A DNA stretch of 64,000 bases from Flavobacteriaceae bacterium (lineage in GTDB: Bacteria > Bacteroidota > Bacteroidia > Flavobacteriales > Flavobacteriaceae): assembly GCA_009827225.1 (NCBI GenBank), contig WUAI01000005.1, positions 1 through 64,000 on the forward strand. The letters run 5' to 3'. The notes beneath the pieces are model-generated. The model did not search any database and had not been told where the DNA came from. It saw only the letters and a program-made list of their open reading frames with translations. Positions 34,451-42,875 of this stretch are shown here, piece by piece. The translations under genes and the position numbers were made by a program. Each line of letters begins with the position of its first letter. The first letter of the stretch is position 1.

Positions 34451-35050
34451 TTAATTTCCGAAGTCAAAATCAACTTCAGGCGCTACTTCGGTCCCTTCAT
34501 CTGCTTCAAAATAAGCTCTTTCATCGAAGCCTAGCATTCCTGCGAACAATTTAGCCGGGAACTCCTTTACAGCTACATTCAGTTTCTGAGCTTCTTCATT
34601 GAACCGAATGCGTTCCACATTGATGCGGTTTTCGGTACGCTCCAGTTCATTGATAAGTTCTTTGAAATTTTCATTGGCTTTTAAATCCGGATATCTTTCA
34701 AATACCGCAAGGAGTCTGGCTAAGGCAGAAGTGAGCCCGCCTTGTGCCTCCTGGAATTGCGTCAATTGCTGAGGTGTGATATTGCTTGGATCGATGGTCA
34801 CGGAAGTCGCTTTGCTACGGGCTTCGGTCACCTGAATGAGTGTTTCCCGTTCGAACTCGGCATATCCCTTAGCGGTATTCACGATGTTAGGAATGAGATC
34901 TGCCCGGCGTTGATAAGTGCTTTCCACATTGCTCCATTGGGCATTAACGCCTTCGTCCAGCCCTACGAGCTTGTTATTGAGATTGGCCAAATAGGCTCCA
35001 AGAAGAAGCAGGAGCCCGATAATGATAATTACGGGTAACCATCTTTTCAT
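34451..35050 (-). CDS. lemA: LemA family protein
   Basis: A 199-aa LemA protein. One N-terminal membrane helix (about residues 6-23, LPVIIIIGLLLLLGAYL) is followed by a long antiparallel helical domain with the conserved LVGLDEGVNAQWSNVESTYQ, RRADLIPNIVNTAKGYAEFE and RNENRINVERIRFNE-like stretches; a short acidic tail completes it. LemA was first described in Listeria; the molecular role is unknown. It lies between MerR (10 bases upstream) and the two TPM genes, and all four probably share one message with the M23 peptidase gene. Confidence 0.93.
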   Translation of the reverse strand: MKRWLPVIIIIGLLLLLGAYLANLNNKLVGLDEGVNAQWSNVESTYQRRADLIPNIVNTAKGYAEFERETLIQVTEARSKATSVTIDPSNITPQQLTQFQEAQGGLTSALARLLAVFERYPDLKANENFKELINELERTENRINVERIRFNEEAQKLNVAVKEFPAKLFAGMLGFDERAYFEADEGTEVAPEVDFDFGN

Positions 35051-35060
35051 AAGAGATAAT

Positions 35061-35390
35061 TTATAGGTTGTCTTTGATTTTCAGTAATTCGGCTTTTACT
35101 GTTTCTAATTTACGAATTATCTCAAAGTTGTCGAGAGTTTTGTGTTTGTTTTCTTTCAAGTGCGTCTTTGCACCGTCCAAAGTAAAACCCCGCTCTTTAA
35201 CCAGGTGGTAAATGAGTTCGAGATTCTTGATGTCTTGCGGAGTAAACTTGCGGTTGCCCTTGGCATTCTTTTTAGGTTGTATCACATCGAATTCTTTTTC
35301 CCAAAATCGGATGAGTGAAGTATTCACATCGAATGCTTCAGCTACTTCACCAATACTATAATATCGCTTTTCGGGTAATTCTATGTGCAT
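35061..35390 (-). CDS. MerR family transcriptional regulator
   Basis: A 109-aa regulator with the MerR winged helix-turn-helix (about residues 9-75): RYYSIGEVAEAFDVNTSLIR, FWEKEFDVIQPKKNAKGNR and FTPQDIKNLELIYHLV. A short coiled-coil helix completes it. It lacks an effector domain. Members of this small type, with FWEKEF, are common next to M23 peptidase genes in Bacteroidota. It begins 3 bases after the stop of the M23 gene and precedes lemA by 10 bases. Confidence 0.88.
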   Translation of the reverse strand: MHIELPEKRYYSIGEVAEAFDVNTSLIRFWEKEFDVIQPKKNAKGNRKFTPQDIKNLELIYHLVKERGFTLDGAKTHLKENKHKTLDNFEIIRKLETVKAELLKIKDNL

Positions 35391-35393
35391 AGG

Positions 35394-36371
35394 CTAATCG
35401 AGAGATTGATTCTCAATCTGAGAATTGATAAGCATTTCTGCAAACTCCTCCGGAGTGAGATTTCCGTAGTAAAAATTGATCGGATTGATACGTTCACCGT
35501 CTTTAAAGATCTCATAATGCAGGTGAGGTGCTTCACTTCGACCGGTACTACCTACAAATCCGATTAAGTCTCCACGTTTTACACGTTGTCCTTTACGCAC
35601 GTTATAATCGTAAAGGTGGGCGTATAAGCTTACGTAGCCAAATTCATGGTCGATACGTATATGTCTACCATACCCCGATGCAGAATTGTCGGCACGGGAA
35701 ACCACACCATCACCTGAGGCATATACTGGGGTTCCGCGAGGTGCGGTAAAATCCATTCCCCAGTGGAATTTACGAGCCTTGGTGAATGGGTCCGTTCTAT
35801 AACCGAAACCGGACGCCATACGTGTTAGGTCTTCATTGTTAACCGGTTGGATCGCTGGTATCGCTTCCAAAAGCCGTTCTTTTTCGACCGCGAGTTTTGA
35901 GATTTCATCCAATGATTTCGATTGAACCACAATTTGCTTGGTAAGAATATCCAGACGTCTGCTGGTATTGACAATTAACTTCGAATTGTCAAAACCTTCC
36001 AGATTTTTATAACGATTAATTCCACCGAATCCTGCTTTTCGTTGTTCTTCAGGAATGGGATTCGTCTCGAAATATACACGGTATAGGTTGTTATCACGGT
36101 TTGCGAGGTCTTCCAACACATTTTCGGCCTGTTCCATCTTACCGTTCAGGATTTCGTATTGGAATTCCATATTCGCCAGTTCGCGTTTCAACGCCTTTTC
36201 TTTTGGAGTTTCAATTCCGGGAATATTCAGGTAAATAACCAATAACAGGAACCCACTTAATAACATTCCAAGTAGGGATAAAAAGAAGATGCCGACTTTT
36301 CGACCTTTTTTGGGTTCAATTTTTCGATAGGAAAGGGTATCGCTATCGTAGTAATATTTTACCTTAGACAT
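35394..36371 (-). CDS. M23 family metallopeptidase (LytM-type, membrane-anchored)
   Basis: A 325-aa envelope enzyme that probably cuts peptidoglycan crosslinks, or activates another enzyme that does. An N-terminal cytoplasmic patch and a membrane helix (about residues 27-50) are followed by a coiled coil (about 60-175) and the peptidase domain (about 190-305). Zinc ligands are seen in HWGMDFTAPRG (His and Asp) and in HLHYEIF (second His), with the tripeptide GHGRHIRID-like strand GYGRHIRID between. All ligands appear present. It is the first gene of the operon M23-MerR-lemA-TPM-TPM. Confidence 0.9.
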   Translation of the reverse strand: MSKVKYYYDSDTLSYRKIEPKKGRKVGIFFLSLLGMLLSGFLLLVIYLNIPGIETPKEKALKRELANMEFQYEILNGKMEQAENVLEDLANRDNNLYRVYFETNPIPEEQRKAGFGGINRYKNLEGFDNSKLIVNTSRRLDILTKQIVVQSKSLDEISKLAVEKERLLEAIPAIQPVNNEDLTRMASGFGYRTDPFTKARKFHWGMDFTAPRGTPVYASGDGVVSRADNSASGYGRHIRIDHEFGYVSLYAHLYDYNVRKGQRVKRGDLIGFVGSTGRSEAPHLHYEIFKDGERINPINFYYGNLTPEEFAEMLINSQIENQSLD

Positions 36372-36389
36372 ATGTTAAAAAGTCCTATT

Positions 36390-36422
36390 TTTGCGGTTGA
36401 TGGCAAGCGCTAATTATTTTTT
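36390..36422 (+). promoter_or_regulatory. Probable alaS promoter
   Basis: TTTG (36390-36393) and TATTTTTT (36415-36422; seven of eight match TAnnTTTG) are 21 bases apart, near the usual spacing. The predicted start lies about 60 bases before the alaS ATG. Confidence 0.4.
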
Positions 36423-36432
36423 TAACGTGCTG

Positions 36433-36440
36433 CAAAGATA
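36433..36440 (-). promoter_or_regulatory. -7 promoter element of the M23-MerR-lemA operon
   Basis: The minus strand reads TATCTTTG, a perfect TAnnTTTG match, 62 bases upstream of the M23 gene ATG at 36371. A TTG 18 bases further upstream is a plausible -33. It overlaps the alaS promoter region on the other strand. Confidence 0.55.
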
Positions 36441-36489
36441 GAAATTGTTTCAGCAACACAATATACGCAAAATCAACGAATCGCTTTTT

Positions 36490-39099
36490 ATGACTTCTTC
36501 TGAAATACGCAACCAGTTTTTAGACTTTTTCAGGTCAAAATCTCATGAAGTGGTGCCTTCTGCGCCGATGGTGATCAAAGATGACCCTACTTTGATGTTC
36601 ACCAATGCAGGAATGAATCAATTCAAAGAGTACTTCTTAGGGAACAAAGAAGCGAAAAACCCGAGAGTTTCGGACACACAGAAATGTTTACGAGTGAGTG
36701 GAAAGCATAACGACCTGGAAGAAGTGGGAAAAGACACCTACCATCATACCATGTTCGAGATGTTGGGGAACTGGAGCTTCGGGGATTATTTCAAAAAGGA
36801 AGCCATTGGATGGGCCTGGGAACTTCTCACCAAGGTGTATGGAATAGATAAGGACAAATTGTATGTTACCATATTCGAAGGTGACGAGGCTGATGGTTTA
36901 GATCGTGATTCGGATGCTTATAATTTTTGGAAACAGCATATTTCCGAAGAAAGAATACTGAACGGAAGTAAACACGACAATTTTTGGGAAATGGGTGATC
37001 AGGGTCCGTGCGGTCCCTGTAGCGAGATTCACGTAGATATTCGTTCTGAGGAAGATAAAGCTAAAGTTTCCGGAGCAGAACTGGTGAATAAGGATCATCC
37101 GCAAGTGATTGAAATCTGGAATCTCGTTTTCATGCAATTCAATCGTAAAGCAGATGGATCATTGGAAAAATTGCCCGCGCAGCATGTGGATACGGGAATG
37201 GGTTTTGAGCGTCTGTGCATGGTATTACAGGACAAACAAAGCAATTACGACACCGATGTCTTTACCCCATTGATTCGAGAGGTGGAAGCGATCACCGATA
37301 GCCAATATGGTAAAGACGAACCTACTGATATCGCCATACGCGTGATCTCGGACCACGTAAGAGCGGTGGCATTTTCCATCGCCGACGGGCAATTACCGAG
37401 TAATTCCGGAGCGGGGTATGTGATCCGACGAATTCTGAGGCGTGCCATTCGATACGGATTCACTTTCCTAAATACCAAGGAGCCTTTTATTTTTAAGTTG
37501 GTCGAAACCCTCGTAAAACAATTGGGTCAGGCCTTCCCCGAACTAGTGAGCGAGCAAAATCTTATTACGAATGTAATTCGTGAAGAAGAAGCCTCTTTCC
37601 TTAGAACGTTAGACCAGGGGTTGATTCTTTTGGAAAATGTGATTTCAAATGCTAAGTCTAAAACGATATCCGGATCCAAGGCGTTCGAGTTATACGACAC
37701 CTATGGGTTTCCAATCGATCTTACGGCGCTAATCTTAAGTGAACGTGGATACGATCTGGACAAGGAGGAATTTGAAGCGGAACTTCAGAAACAAAAAGAA
37801 CGCTCCAGAGCGGCCACAAAAGTGGAGACCGGCGACTGGGTGATTTTGTTAGACGATTCGGAAGAAGAATTCGTGGGCTACGATATGCTTGATACCCAGG
37901 TAAAGATTACGCGATATCGCAAGATCGAAACCAAGAAAGAAGGAGAGATGTATCAGTTGGTATTCAATATGACACCTTTTTATCCTGAAGGAGGAGGGCA
38001 AGTAGGGGATAAGGGATATCTCGAGGCTCCCAATGGAGAAGTAGTTTACATTGTAGATACTAAAAAAGAGAATAATCTGATCGTTCATTTCGCTAAAAAT
38101 CTGCCAAGACATCCGGAAGAAATGATGCAGGCTGTGGTGGATGAGAAACAACGTTCTAGAACAGCTTCCAACCATACCGCTACGCATTTGCTACACCAGG
38201 CGCTTCGCAATATTTTAGGGGATCATGTGGTACAGAAAGGATCCATGGTGCATAGTAGGTACCTCCGTTTTGATTTCTCACATTTTAGTAAAGTGACGGA
38301 TGAAGAAATAAGAGAGGTCGAGGATTTTGTAAATGCTCGAATTCGCGAAGGTATTGAAATGGATGAACGTCGAAATATACCTTACCAGCAAGCTATTGAC
38401 GAAGGCGCACTAGCCTTGTTCGGTGAAAAATATGGAGATACTGTGAGAGCCATCCGTTTTGGTAAATCTATGGAGCTTTGCGGAGGTACACATGTGGATT
38501 CCACTTCCGATATATGGCATTTTATTATTACTTCGGAAAGTGCCGTAGCTTCGGGAATACGTAGGATTGAAGCTATCACGGGAGATGCTGCCAAACGCTT
38601 CTTTGAAGAACGGAGCGAAGCTTTTAAGCAAGTACAAAAGTCATTGAATAACACCTCAGACCCTGTGGGTTCTATCGCTAAGCTACAAGAAGAAAACCAG
38701 GCCCTTCAGAAACAGATCCAGCAATTATTGAAAGACAAAGCTGCGAATATCAAGGGAGACCTTAAACAGGAAATGGAGGAAGTGAATGGAGTCAATTTCC
38801 TTGCCAAGGAACTCGATTTGGACGCTGCCGGGATGAAAGATCTGGCTTTCGAACTAGGTGGTGAAGTGGAGAACCTATTCGTTATTTTTGGATCAGCGAA
38901 TGGAGACAAGGCCTTATTAACCTGTTACATATCCAAGGAACTTGCCGCTTCCAAAGAATTAAACGCGGGAACTATTGTTCGTGAATTGGGTAAATATATT
39001 CAAGGTGGTGGAGGGGGTCAGCCTTTCTTCGCAACTGCCGGAGGAAAAAATAAGGAAGGCATTCAAGATGCCCTGGCTGCAGCCAAAAATTATCTGTAG
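36490..39099 (+). CDS. alaS: Alanine-tRNA ligase
   Basis: AlaRS charges tRNA-Ala and edits mischarged Ser/Gly. The ATG at 36490 is preferred to a start 45 bases upstream, because [20 protein letters not shown] is the normal beginning. The class II catalytic core holds the motifs [15 protein letters not shown] and [14 protein letters not shown]. The editing domain has zinc-binding [11 protein letters not shown] and CGGTHVDST. The C-terminal C-Ala domain ends with [15 protein letters not shown]. At 869 aa the length is standard for Bacteroidota. It shares one base with the GSCFA gene that follows (TAGTG). Confidence 0.97.
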   Translation: MTSSEIRNQFLDFFRSKSHEVVPSAPMVIKDDPTLMFTNAGMNQFKEYFLGNKEAKNPRVSDTQKCLRVSGKHNDLEEVGKDTYHHTMFEMLGNWSFGDYFKKEAIGWAWELLTKVYGIDKDKLYVTIFEGDEADGLDRDSDAYNFWKQHISEERILNGSKHDNFWEMGDQGPCGPCSEIHVDIRSEEDKAKVSGAELVNKDHPQVIEIWNLVFMQFNRKADGSLEKLPAQHVDTGMGFERLCMVLQDKQSNYDTDVFTPLIREVEAITDSQYGKDEPTDIAIRVISDHVRAVAFSIADGQLPSNSGAGYVIRRILRRAIRYGFTFLNTKEPFIFKLVETLVKQLGQAFPELVSEQNLITNVIREEEASFLRTLDQGLILLENVISNAKSKTISGSKAFELYDTYGFPIDLTALILSERGYDLDKEEFEAELQKQKERSRAATKVETGDWVILLDDSEEEFVGYDMLDTQVKITRYRKIETKKEGEMYQLVFNMTPFYPEGGGQVGDKGYLEAPNGEVVYIVDTKKENNLIVHFAKNLPRHPEEMMQAVVDEKQRSRTASNHTATHLLHQALRNILGDHVVQKGSMVHSRYLRFDFSHFSKVTDEEIREVEDFVNARIREGIEMDERRNIPYQQAIDEGALALFGEKYGDTVRAIRFGKSMELCGGTHVDSTSDIWHFIITSESAVASGIRRIEAITGDAAKRFFEERSEAFKQVQKSLNNTSDPVGSIAKLQEENQALQKQIQQLLKDKAANIKGDLKQEMEEVNGVNFLAKELDLDAAGMKDLAFELGGEVENLFVIFGSANGDKALLTCYISKELAASKELNAGTIVRELGKYIQGGGGGQPFFATAGGKNKEGIQDALAAAKNYL

Positions 39100-40046
39100 T
39101 GAAACTTCAAACTCAATTAAGCCTTCAATCGGAATCGAACCAGATCACATACGATTCTGAAATACTACTCCTGGGATCTTGCTTCACGGAGAACATCGGT
39201 AGCAAGCTCGACTATTATAAATTTCAGAATCTCCAGAATCCATTTGGTGTGATTTTCAATCCGATTTCCATAGAACGAATTATGGAGCGGGTGGTTCGGC
39301 AACAGGAATTTTCAGTGGAAGATGTATTTGAACAGGACGAAATCTGGCATTGCCTGGAAGTACATTCTTTGGTCTCAGGAAGCCAAATGGAAACTTACCT
39401 GGAAATGCTAAATCGGAAACTGCAGGAATTTCACGGCTATCTCCAAAAGGCTACACATTTGATATTGACGGTTGGCACTGCATGGGTATATCGTTATAAC
39501 GACACGGGCAGGGTGGTTGCCAATTGTCACAAAATACCTCAAAGTGAATTCACTAAGTTATTGCTGAGTCCAGAAGAAATAGCGCGATCTATAAAAAATA
39601 CTATCCAATATGCGCGAGGTATCAATGAAGATATCGATGTAATTACCACTGTATCACCGGTACGTCATCTCAAAGACGGATTTGTGGAAAACTCCCGAAG
39701 TAAGGCACATTTAATAGCGGCAACCCAGGAGGTGTCGGCCGAAGGGTATGATGTCTATTATTTTCCATCCTATGAACTTATGATGGATGAACTGCGTGAT
39801 TATCGCTATTACACTTCCGATCTTTTACACCCCAATGAAACTGCAATTGCTATCATTTGGGACCGATTTAAGACGGTCTGGGTTTCACCACAAACCGAGG
39901 AAATTCAAAAGGAAGTAGAAGCCATTCAAAAAGGGCTTGCCCATCGTTCGTTTCACGAAAACACTGCCACTTTCAGAAAATTTCAGCAAGGACTAAAAGC
40001 CAAAATTGAAACACTCGAAAAGCGTGTTCCCCGTATAAAGTTTTGA
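39099..40046 (+). CDS. GSCFA domain protein
   Basis: A 315-aa protein of the GSCFA family, named for the segment seen here as LLLGSCFTENIGSKL (about residues 23-37). The fold is related to GDSL esterases and acyltransferases; the serine of GSCF is a candidate nucleophile and the closing HPNET (about 250) holds the equivalent of the catalytic His. Substrate unknown. The start is GTG, overlapping the alaS stop codon by one base (TAGTG), so the gene is read together with alaS. An upstream ATG in another frame is a shadow. Confidence 0.87.
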   Translation: MKLQTQLSLQSESNQITYDSEILLLGSCFTENIGSKLDYYKFQNLQNPFGVIFNPISIERIMERVVRQQEFSVEDVFEQDEIWHCLEVHSLVSGSQMETYLEMLNRKLQEFHGYLQKATHLILTVGTAWVYRYNDTGRVVANCHKIPQSEFTKLLLSPEEIARSIKNTIQYARGINEDIDVITTVSPVRHLKDGFVENSRSKAHLIAATQEVSAEGYDVYYFPSYELMMDELRDYRYYTSDLLHPNETAIAIIWDRFKTVWVSPQTEEIQKEVEAIQKGLAHRSFHENTATFRKFQQGLKAKIETLEKRVPRIKF

Positions 40047-40047
40047 T

Positions 40048-40096
40048 AATACGTCAATTGTCGTATTGATTGCCCCTGGGTTTTGGATCAATTTTG
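40048..40096 (+). promoter_or_regulatory. Operator site 1 with promoter (lipoprotein gene)
   Basis: The 20-bp palindrome at 40048-40067 (halves AATACGTCAA and TTGTCGTATT, one mismatched pair) ends in the -33 TTG (40066-40068). A 20-base gap leads to the -7 element CAATTTTG (40089-40096). The lipoprotein ATG follows at 40144. The palindrome-to--7 spacing is repeated at five other sites in this locus. Confidence 0.75.
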
Positions 40097-40143
40097 TATC
40101 CGAGATTAAATATTTCCAAAACAAAAACCAAAACTCAGCAATT

Positions 40144-40659
40144 ATGAAAACTTTAAAGAAAACTATTTACATTTTATTCCTTGGCCTGGCAATGGTGGCC
40201 ACCGGATGTAGTTCAGACGATGACAACAATAATGAAGAACAAAATAACAACCAGAACAATGCTGGTGAGGAATTTTTAAGAGCAAAGATCGACGGTACCG
40301 ATTTTGAGGCTGCTCAGGATCCTGCGGTTATTGTTTCAGCAACTGTGGAGGGTGGTATTTTTGCCGTTCAGGGTGGAAAGAACAATGGAGAAACCATTAG
40401 AGCCACCATTAACAATTACACCGGTCCGGGTAAATATGTGACTGGTGATAACCTGGCCAATCCAAATTCATTGAATTATCTCACTTTAAGTCCGACGGCC
40501 GCCTGGGTATCTACTTTTAATATAGGTTCGGGAACCGTTGAGGTAACTTCGGACGATGGTACTACGGTGGAAGGAACTTTCTCTTTTGAAGGTTTCAATG
40601 CCGACGACCAAACAACTAAGTCTATAACAAATGGCTCGTTCAAAGCGACGATAGAGTAG
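40144..40659 (+). CDS. Lipoprotein (171 aa), first member of predicted regulon
   Basis: A signal peptide and lipobox (MVATGCSSDDDNN; Cys at residue ~20) mark a lipoprotein; the Cys is followed by an Asp/Asn/Gln-rich flexible spacer (to ~40). A beta-rich domain of about 130 residues follows (EEFLRAKIDGTDFEAAQDPA, then GTFSFEGFNADDQTTKSI). Similar proteins in Bacteroidota fall in the DUF6252-like group; the function is unknown. The ATG at 40144 is preferred over an in-frame start at 40066, inside operator site 1. A terminator follows. Confidence 0.82.
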   Translation: MKTLKKTIYILFLGLAMVATGCSSDDDNNNEEQNNNQNNAGEEFLRAKIDGTDFEAAQDPAVIVSATVEGGIFAVQGGKNNGETIRATINNYTGPGKYVTGDNLANPNSLNYLTLSPTAAWVSTFNIGSGTVEVTSDDGTTVEGTFSFEGFNADDQTTKSITNGSFKATIE

Positions 40660-40706
40660 GACTTAAGCTATAGAAGAAAATCTCAGTGTTGAGGTTTTTA
40701 CGTGGG

Positions 40707-40741
40707 CCGGGAGTAGAGCGAAAGTTTTGCTTCCGGTTTTT
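40707..40741 (+). terminator. Intrinsic terminator after the lipoprotein gene
   Basis: A stem of about 12 bp including G-U pairs (CCGG 40707-40710 with CCGG 40733-40736, continuing inwards to the loop CGAAAG) followed by TTTTT. It lies about 50 bases after the lipoprotein stop codon. Confidence 0.75.
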
Positions 40742-40797
40742 CTTTACCCTCCTAGGCTTTATTCGTTACACTCACCCGGAAGCTGCCCTAATTCATA

Positions 40798-40846
40798 AAT
40801 ACGTCATTTGCCCTATTGAACTCATTTTAATGGTTTTACATCTTTG
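40798..40846 (+). promoter_or_regulatory. Operator site 2 with promoter (beta-propeller gene)
   Basis: The palindrome at 40798-40817 (AATACGTCAT/TTGCCCTATT) is followed by TTG (40816-40818), a 20-base gap and the -7 element CATCTTTG (40839-40846). The palindrome-to--7 spacing equals that at site 1. Confidence 0.72.
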
Positions 40847-40870
40847 GAGTATCAAATTAAATCCACGATT

Positions 40871-42730
40871 ATGAAAATTTCAACCACTATTCGAACAATG
40901 CTGTGCTTAAGTTTTTTGATAAGCTTATCGGCAATAGCGCAACGAGCGGAAACCCCTGATTATAAATATGAAGTTGGGGCAAAGATCAACGAAATGAAAC
41001 TTACCCAAGGGGGTACCATGGTGGTTGCTACTAACGATGGTTTGGTGGGGATCAAGCCTGGTAGCAATGACTTGTTATTCAATTTTACGGACTACGGCAG
41101 AGTAAAACCTGAAGAACTATCCTTTATTCCCAACGCCCCCTATGTGGTGGTCGGGCAAACCGGTTTTGGTGCCATGATCACCAAGAAAGCTGTGATCGAC
41201 TATATGTCGGGTAAGAAACTTTTCAGCACGGAAGATAACGGCTGGAAGCTTATCATGCGGTGCGATGTGATGATGCCACAAAACAAACTGGTAGTGGCCG
41301 GTCAGAGAAAAAAGGCGGACAAGTTTGCTTTCGCAGTAGCCATCTACGATCTCAATACCGGAGAGCAGGATAGTTACTTCACCTTAAAAGGCTCGGAGCA
41401 GATTACGGGACGACCTTTATTATTATCGGACGGACTCATTTTACCTACAGCTCGCAACCTGAAGAAAATGGATCCTTCCACAGGTGCTGAAATTTGGAGC
41501 ATCAAGGTTGATGATATTAGTTGGATGGTGACAGACGAGACGGAAAAGGAGATCTATGGTTTTGAAACTAAACCCAGCGGAAGCAATACCAAAGTTCACA
41601 AAGTTGGAGTGGACGGATCCTTACTATGGGCAGATCCGCACAAAGTGAAAGGTAGAGTAGTAAACTTCGAGATTTTACCTCAGGGCCTCGCCATTGTAAG
41701 TAATGTTGATAATTCCGGTAAATCCGGACTAGGGAAACTGGCCTCCGGTCGATCGGAATCCAAGATTGGATTTTTAAGTGCCACCAATGGGGAAGACCTA
41801 TGGGAGAAAGCGCCTAAGACCAAAGGGTATGTGCAGCATTTTTATATCATGGAGGATGGAATTCTCTTCGGAATTTATGAAGGTGGGATCAACAAGATTT
41901 CGTTTGAAGGAAAGACTTTGTTCAAAAAGCCTTTGAAAACAGGAGAAAATATTCTGACGATGGCCAATACGCCACAGGGATTGATCTATATCACCAGTGC
42001 CGATGCGAATATCGTAAACCTGGAAACAGGAGAGCAGGTTTGGAACAAACCTCTGAAGTATAAGCGTGCTGATGCTGTAAGTTCAACTTTTGACGAGAAG
42101 AACAATCGATACTTGATCAGTGCAGACGATAAGCTTTTTGCAGTAGATGCTACAAGTGGAGACGTTTCTACATTGGCAGAATCCAAGTTCGAAGGAAAAG
42201 AAGATCCAACCAGGGTAGAAATTCGCGATGGAGGAATCCTTTTGACCAGTAGTCAGAATATGATGATGTTAGACTGGGAAGGTAACCAGGGATGGCATGA
42301 ATATTACCGGGCTCCTGGGAAAAGTGCCTTCGGTGCAATTTTGATGGGAGCTTTGGCAGTAGCCAGTGCTGCAGCTTCTACGGCGTCTTATATGGAAGCC
42401 AATAGAAACAGAAACCGTTTGGGTTACTATACTTCAACGGGTGAAGCTTACGCCGATCTTGGAGATAGCATGGCAATGGCGACGGGGGCCTCGGTGGCAG
42501 AAATGCTACGCCGATTTAAGGCAACCTCTGCGACGAAAGATTCCCGTTTTGTTTTGACCAAATTGGACGAAGGTGTTGGATTGGTAAAGCTAAATAAGGA
42601 TACAGGTTCCAAGGAAAAAGAAATCATTTTGAAAGACAAGAAGCCGGAATACCAGGTTGACGAATTCGGAGGAATTCTATATTACAAGGCTAATGGAAGT
42701 TCCATCTTTGCTTACGATCTTAGAAAGTAA
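40871..42730 (+). CDS. Secreted PQQ-like beta-propeller protein with hydrophobic insert
   Basis: A 619-aa protein. A signal peptide (MKISTTIRTMLCLSFLISLSAIAQ) is followed by PQQ/quinoprotein-like propeller repeats (about 30-470): repeated G.....D..TGE..W patterns such as LNTGEQDSYFTLKG, DPSTGAEIWSIKVDD, LSATNGEDLWEKAP and VNLETGEQVWNKPL. A hydrophobic Ala-rich stretch (about 482-506, SAFGAILMGALAVASAAAST) interrupts the propeller, then one last repeat closes it (..EFGGILYYKANGSSIFAYDL). It is probably a sensor or binding platform in the periplasm or outer membrane. No catalytic dehydrogenase residues were assigned. A terminator follows at 42777-42803. The ATG at 40871 is preferred because the signal starts there. 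Confidence 0.85.
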   Translation: MKISTTIRTMLCLSFLISLSAIAQRAETPDYKYEVGAKINEMKLTQGGTMVVATNDGLVGIKPGSNDLLFNFTDYGRVKPEELSFIPNAPYVVVGQTGFGAMITKKAVIDYMSGKKLFSTEDNGWKLIMRCDVMMPQNKLVVAGQRKKADKFAFAVAIYDLNTGEQDSYFTLKGSEQITGRPLLLSDGLILPTARNLKKMDPSTGAEIWSIKVDDISWMVTDETEKEIYGFETKPSGSNTKVHKVGVDGSLLWADPHKVKGRVVNFEILPQGLAIVSNVDNSGKSGLGKLASGRSESKIGFLSATNGEDLWEKAPKTKGYVQHFYIMEDGILFGIYEGGINKISFEGKTLFKKPLKTGENILTMANTPQGLIYITSADANIVNLETGEQVWNKPLKYKRADAVSSTFDEKNNRYLISADDKLFAVDATSGDVSTLAESKFEGKEDPTRVEIRDGGILLTSSQNMMMLDWEGNQGWHEYYRAPGKSAFGAILMGALAVASAAASTASYMEANRNRNRLGYYTSTGEAYADLGDSMAMATGASVAEMLRRFKATSATKDSRFVLTKLDEGVGLVKLNKDTGSKEKEIILKDKKPEYQVDEFGGILYYKANGSSIFAYDLRK

Positions 42731-42776
42731 TACTAGCCAAGTTTAGAGTGATAGCGGAGAAATCCGTTATCGATTG

Positions 42777-42803
42777 CCCCCTAAGTGATTAGGGGGTTTT
42801 TTT
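42777..42803 (+). terminator. Intrinsic terminator after the beta-propeller gene
   Basis: A perfect 8-bp stem (42777-42784 CCCCCTAA with 42789-42796 TTAGGGGG), loop GTGA, then seven T. Its T run touches operator site 3, so terminator and operator are adjacent. Confidence 0.9.
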
Positions 42804-42849
42804 ACGGCAAATGCCCTATATGGTGTTCTGAAAATATTTCAGTAATTTG
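42801..42849 (+). promoter_or_regulatory. Operator site 3 with promoter (first MORN gene)
   Basis: The palindrome at 42801-42820 (TTTACGGCAA/ATGCCCTATA) is followed 29 bases later by the last base of the -7-like GTAATTTG (42849), the same spacing as at sites 1 and 2. The -33 element is weak. The MORN-gene ATG is at 42876. Confidence 0.65.
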
Positions 42850-42875
42850 TTGTATCACTAAAAACCTTTTCAATT

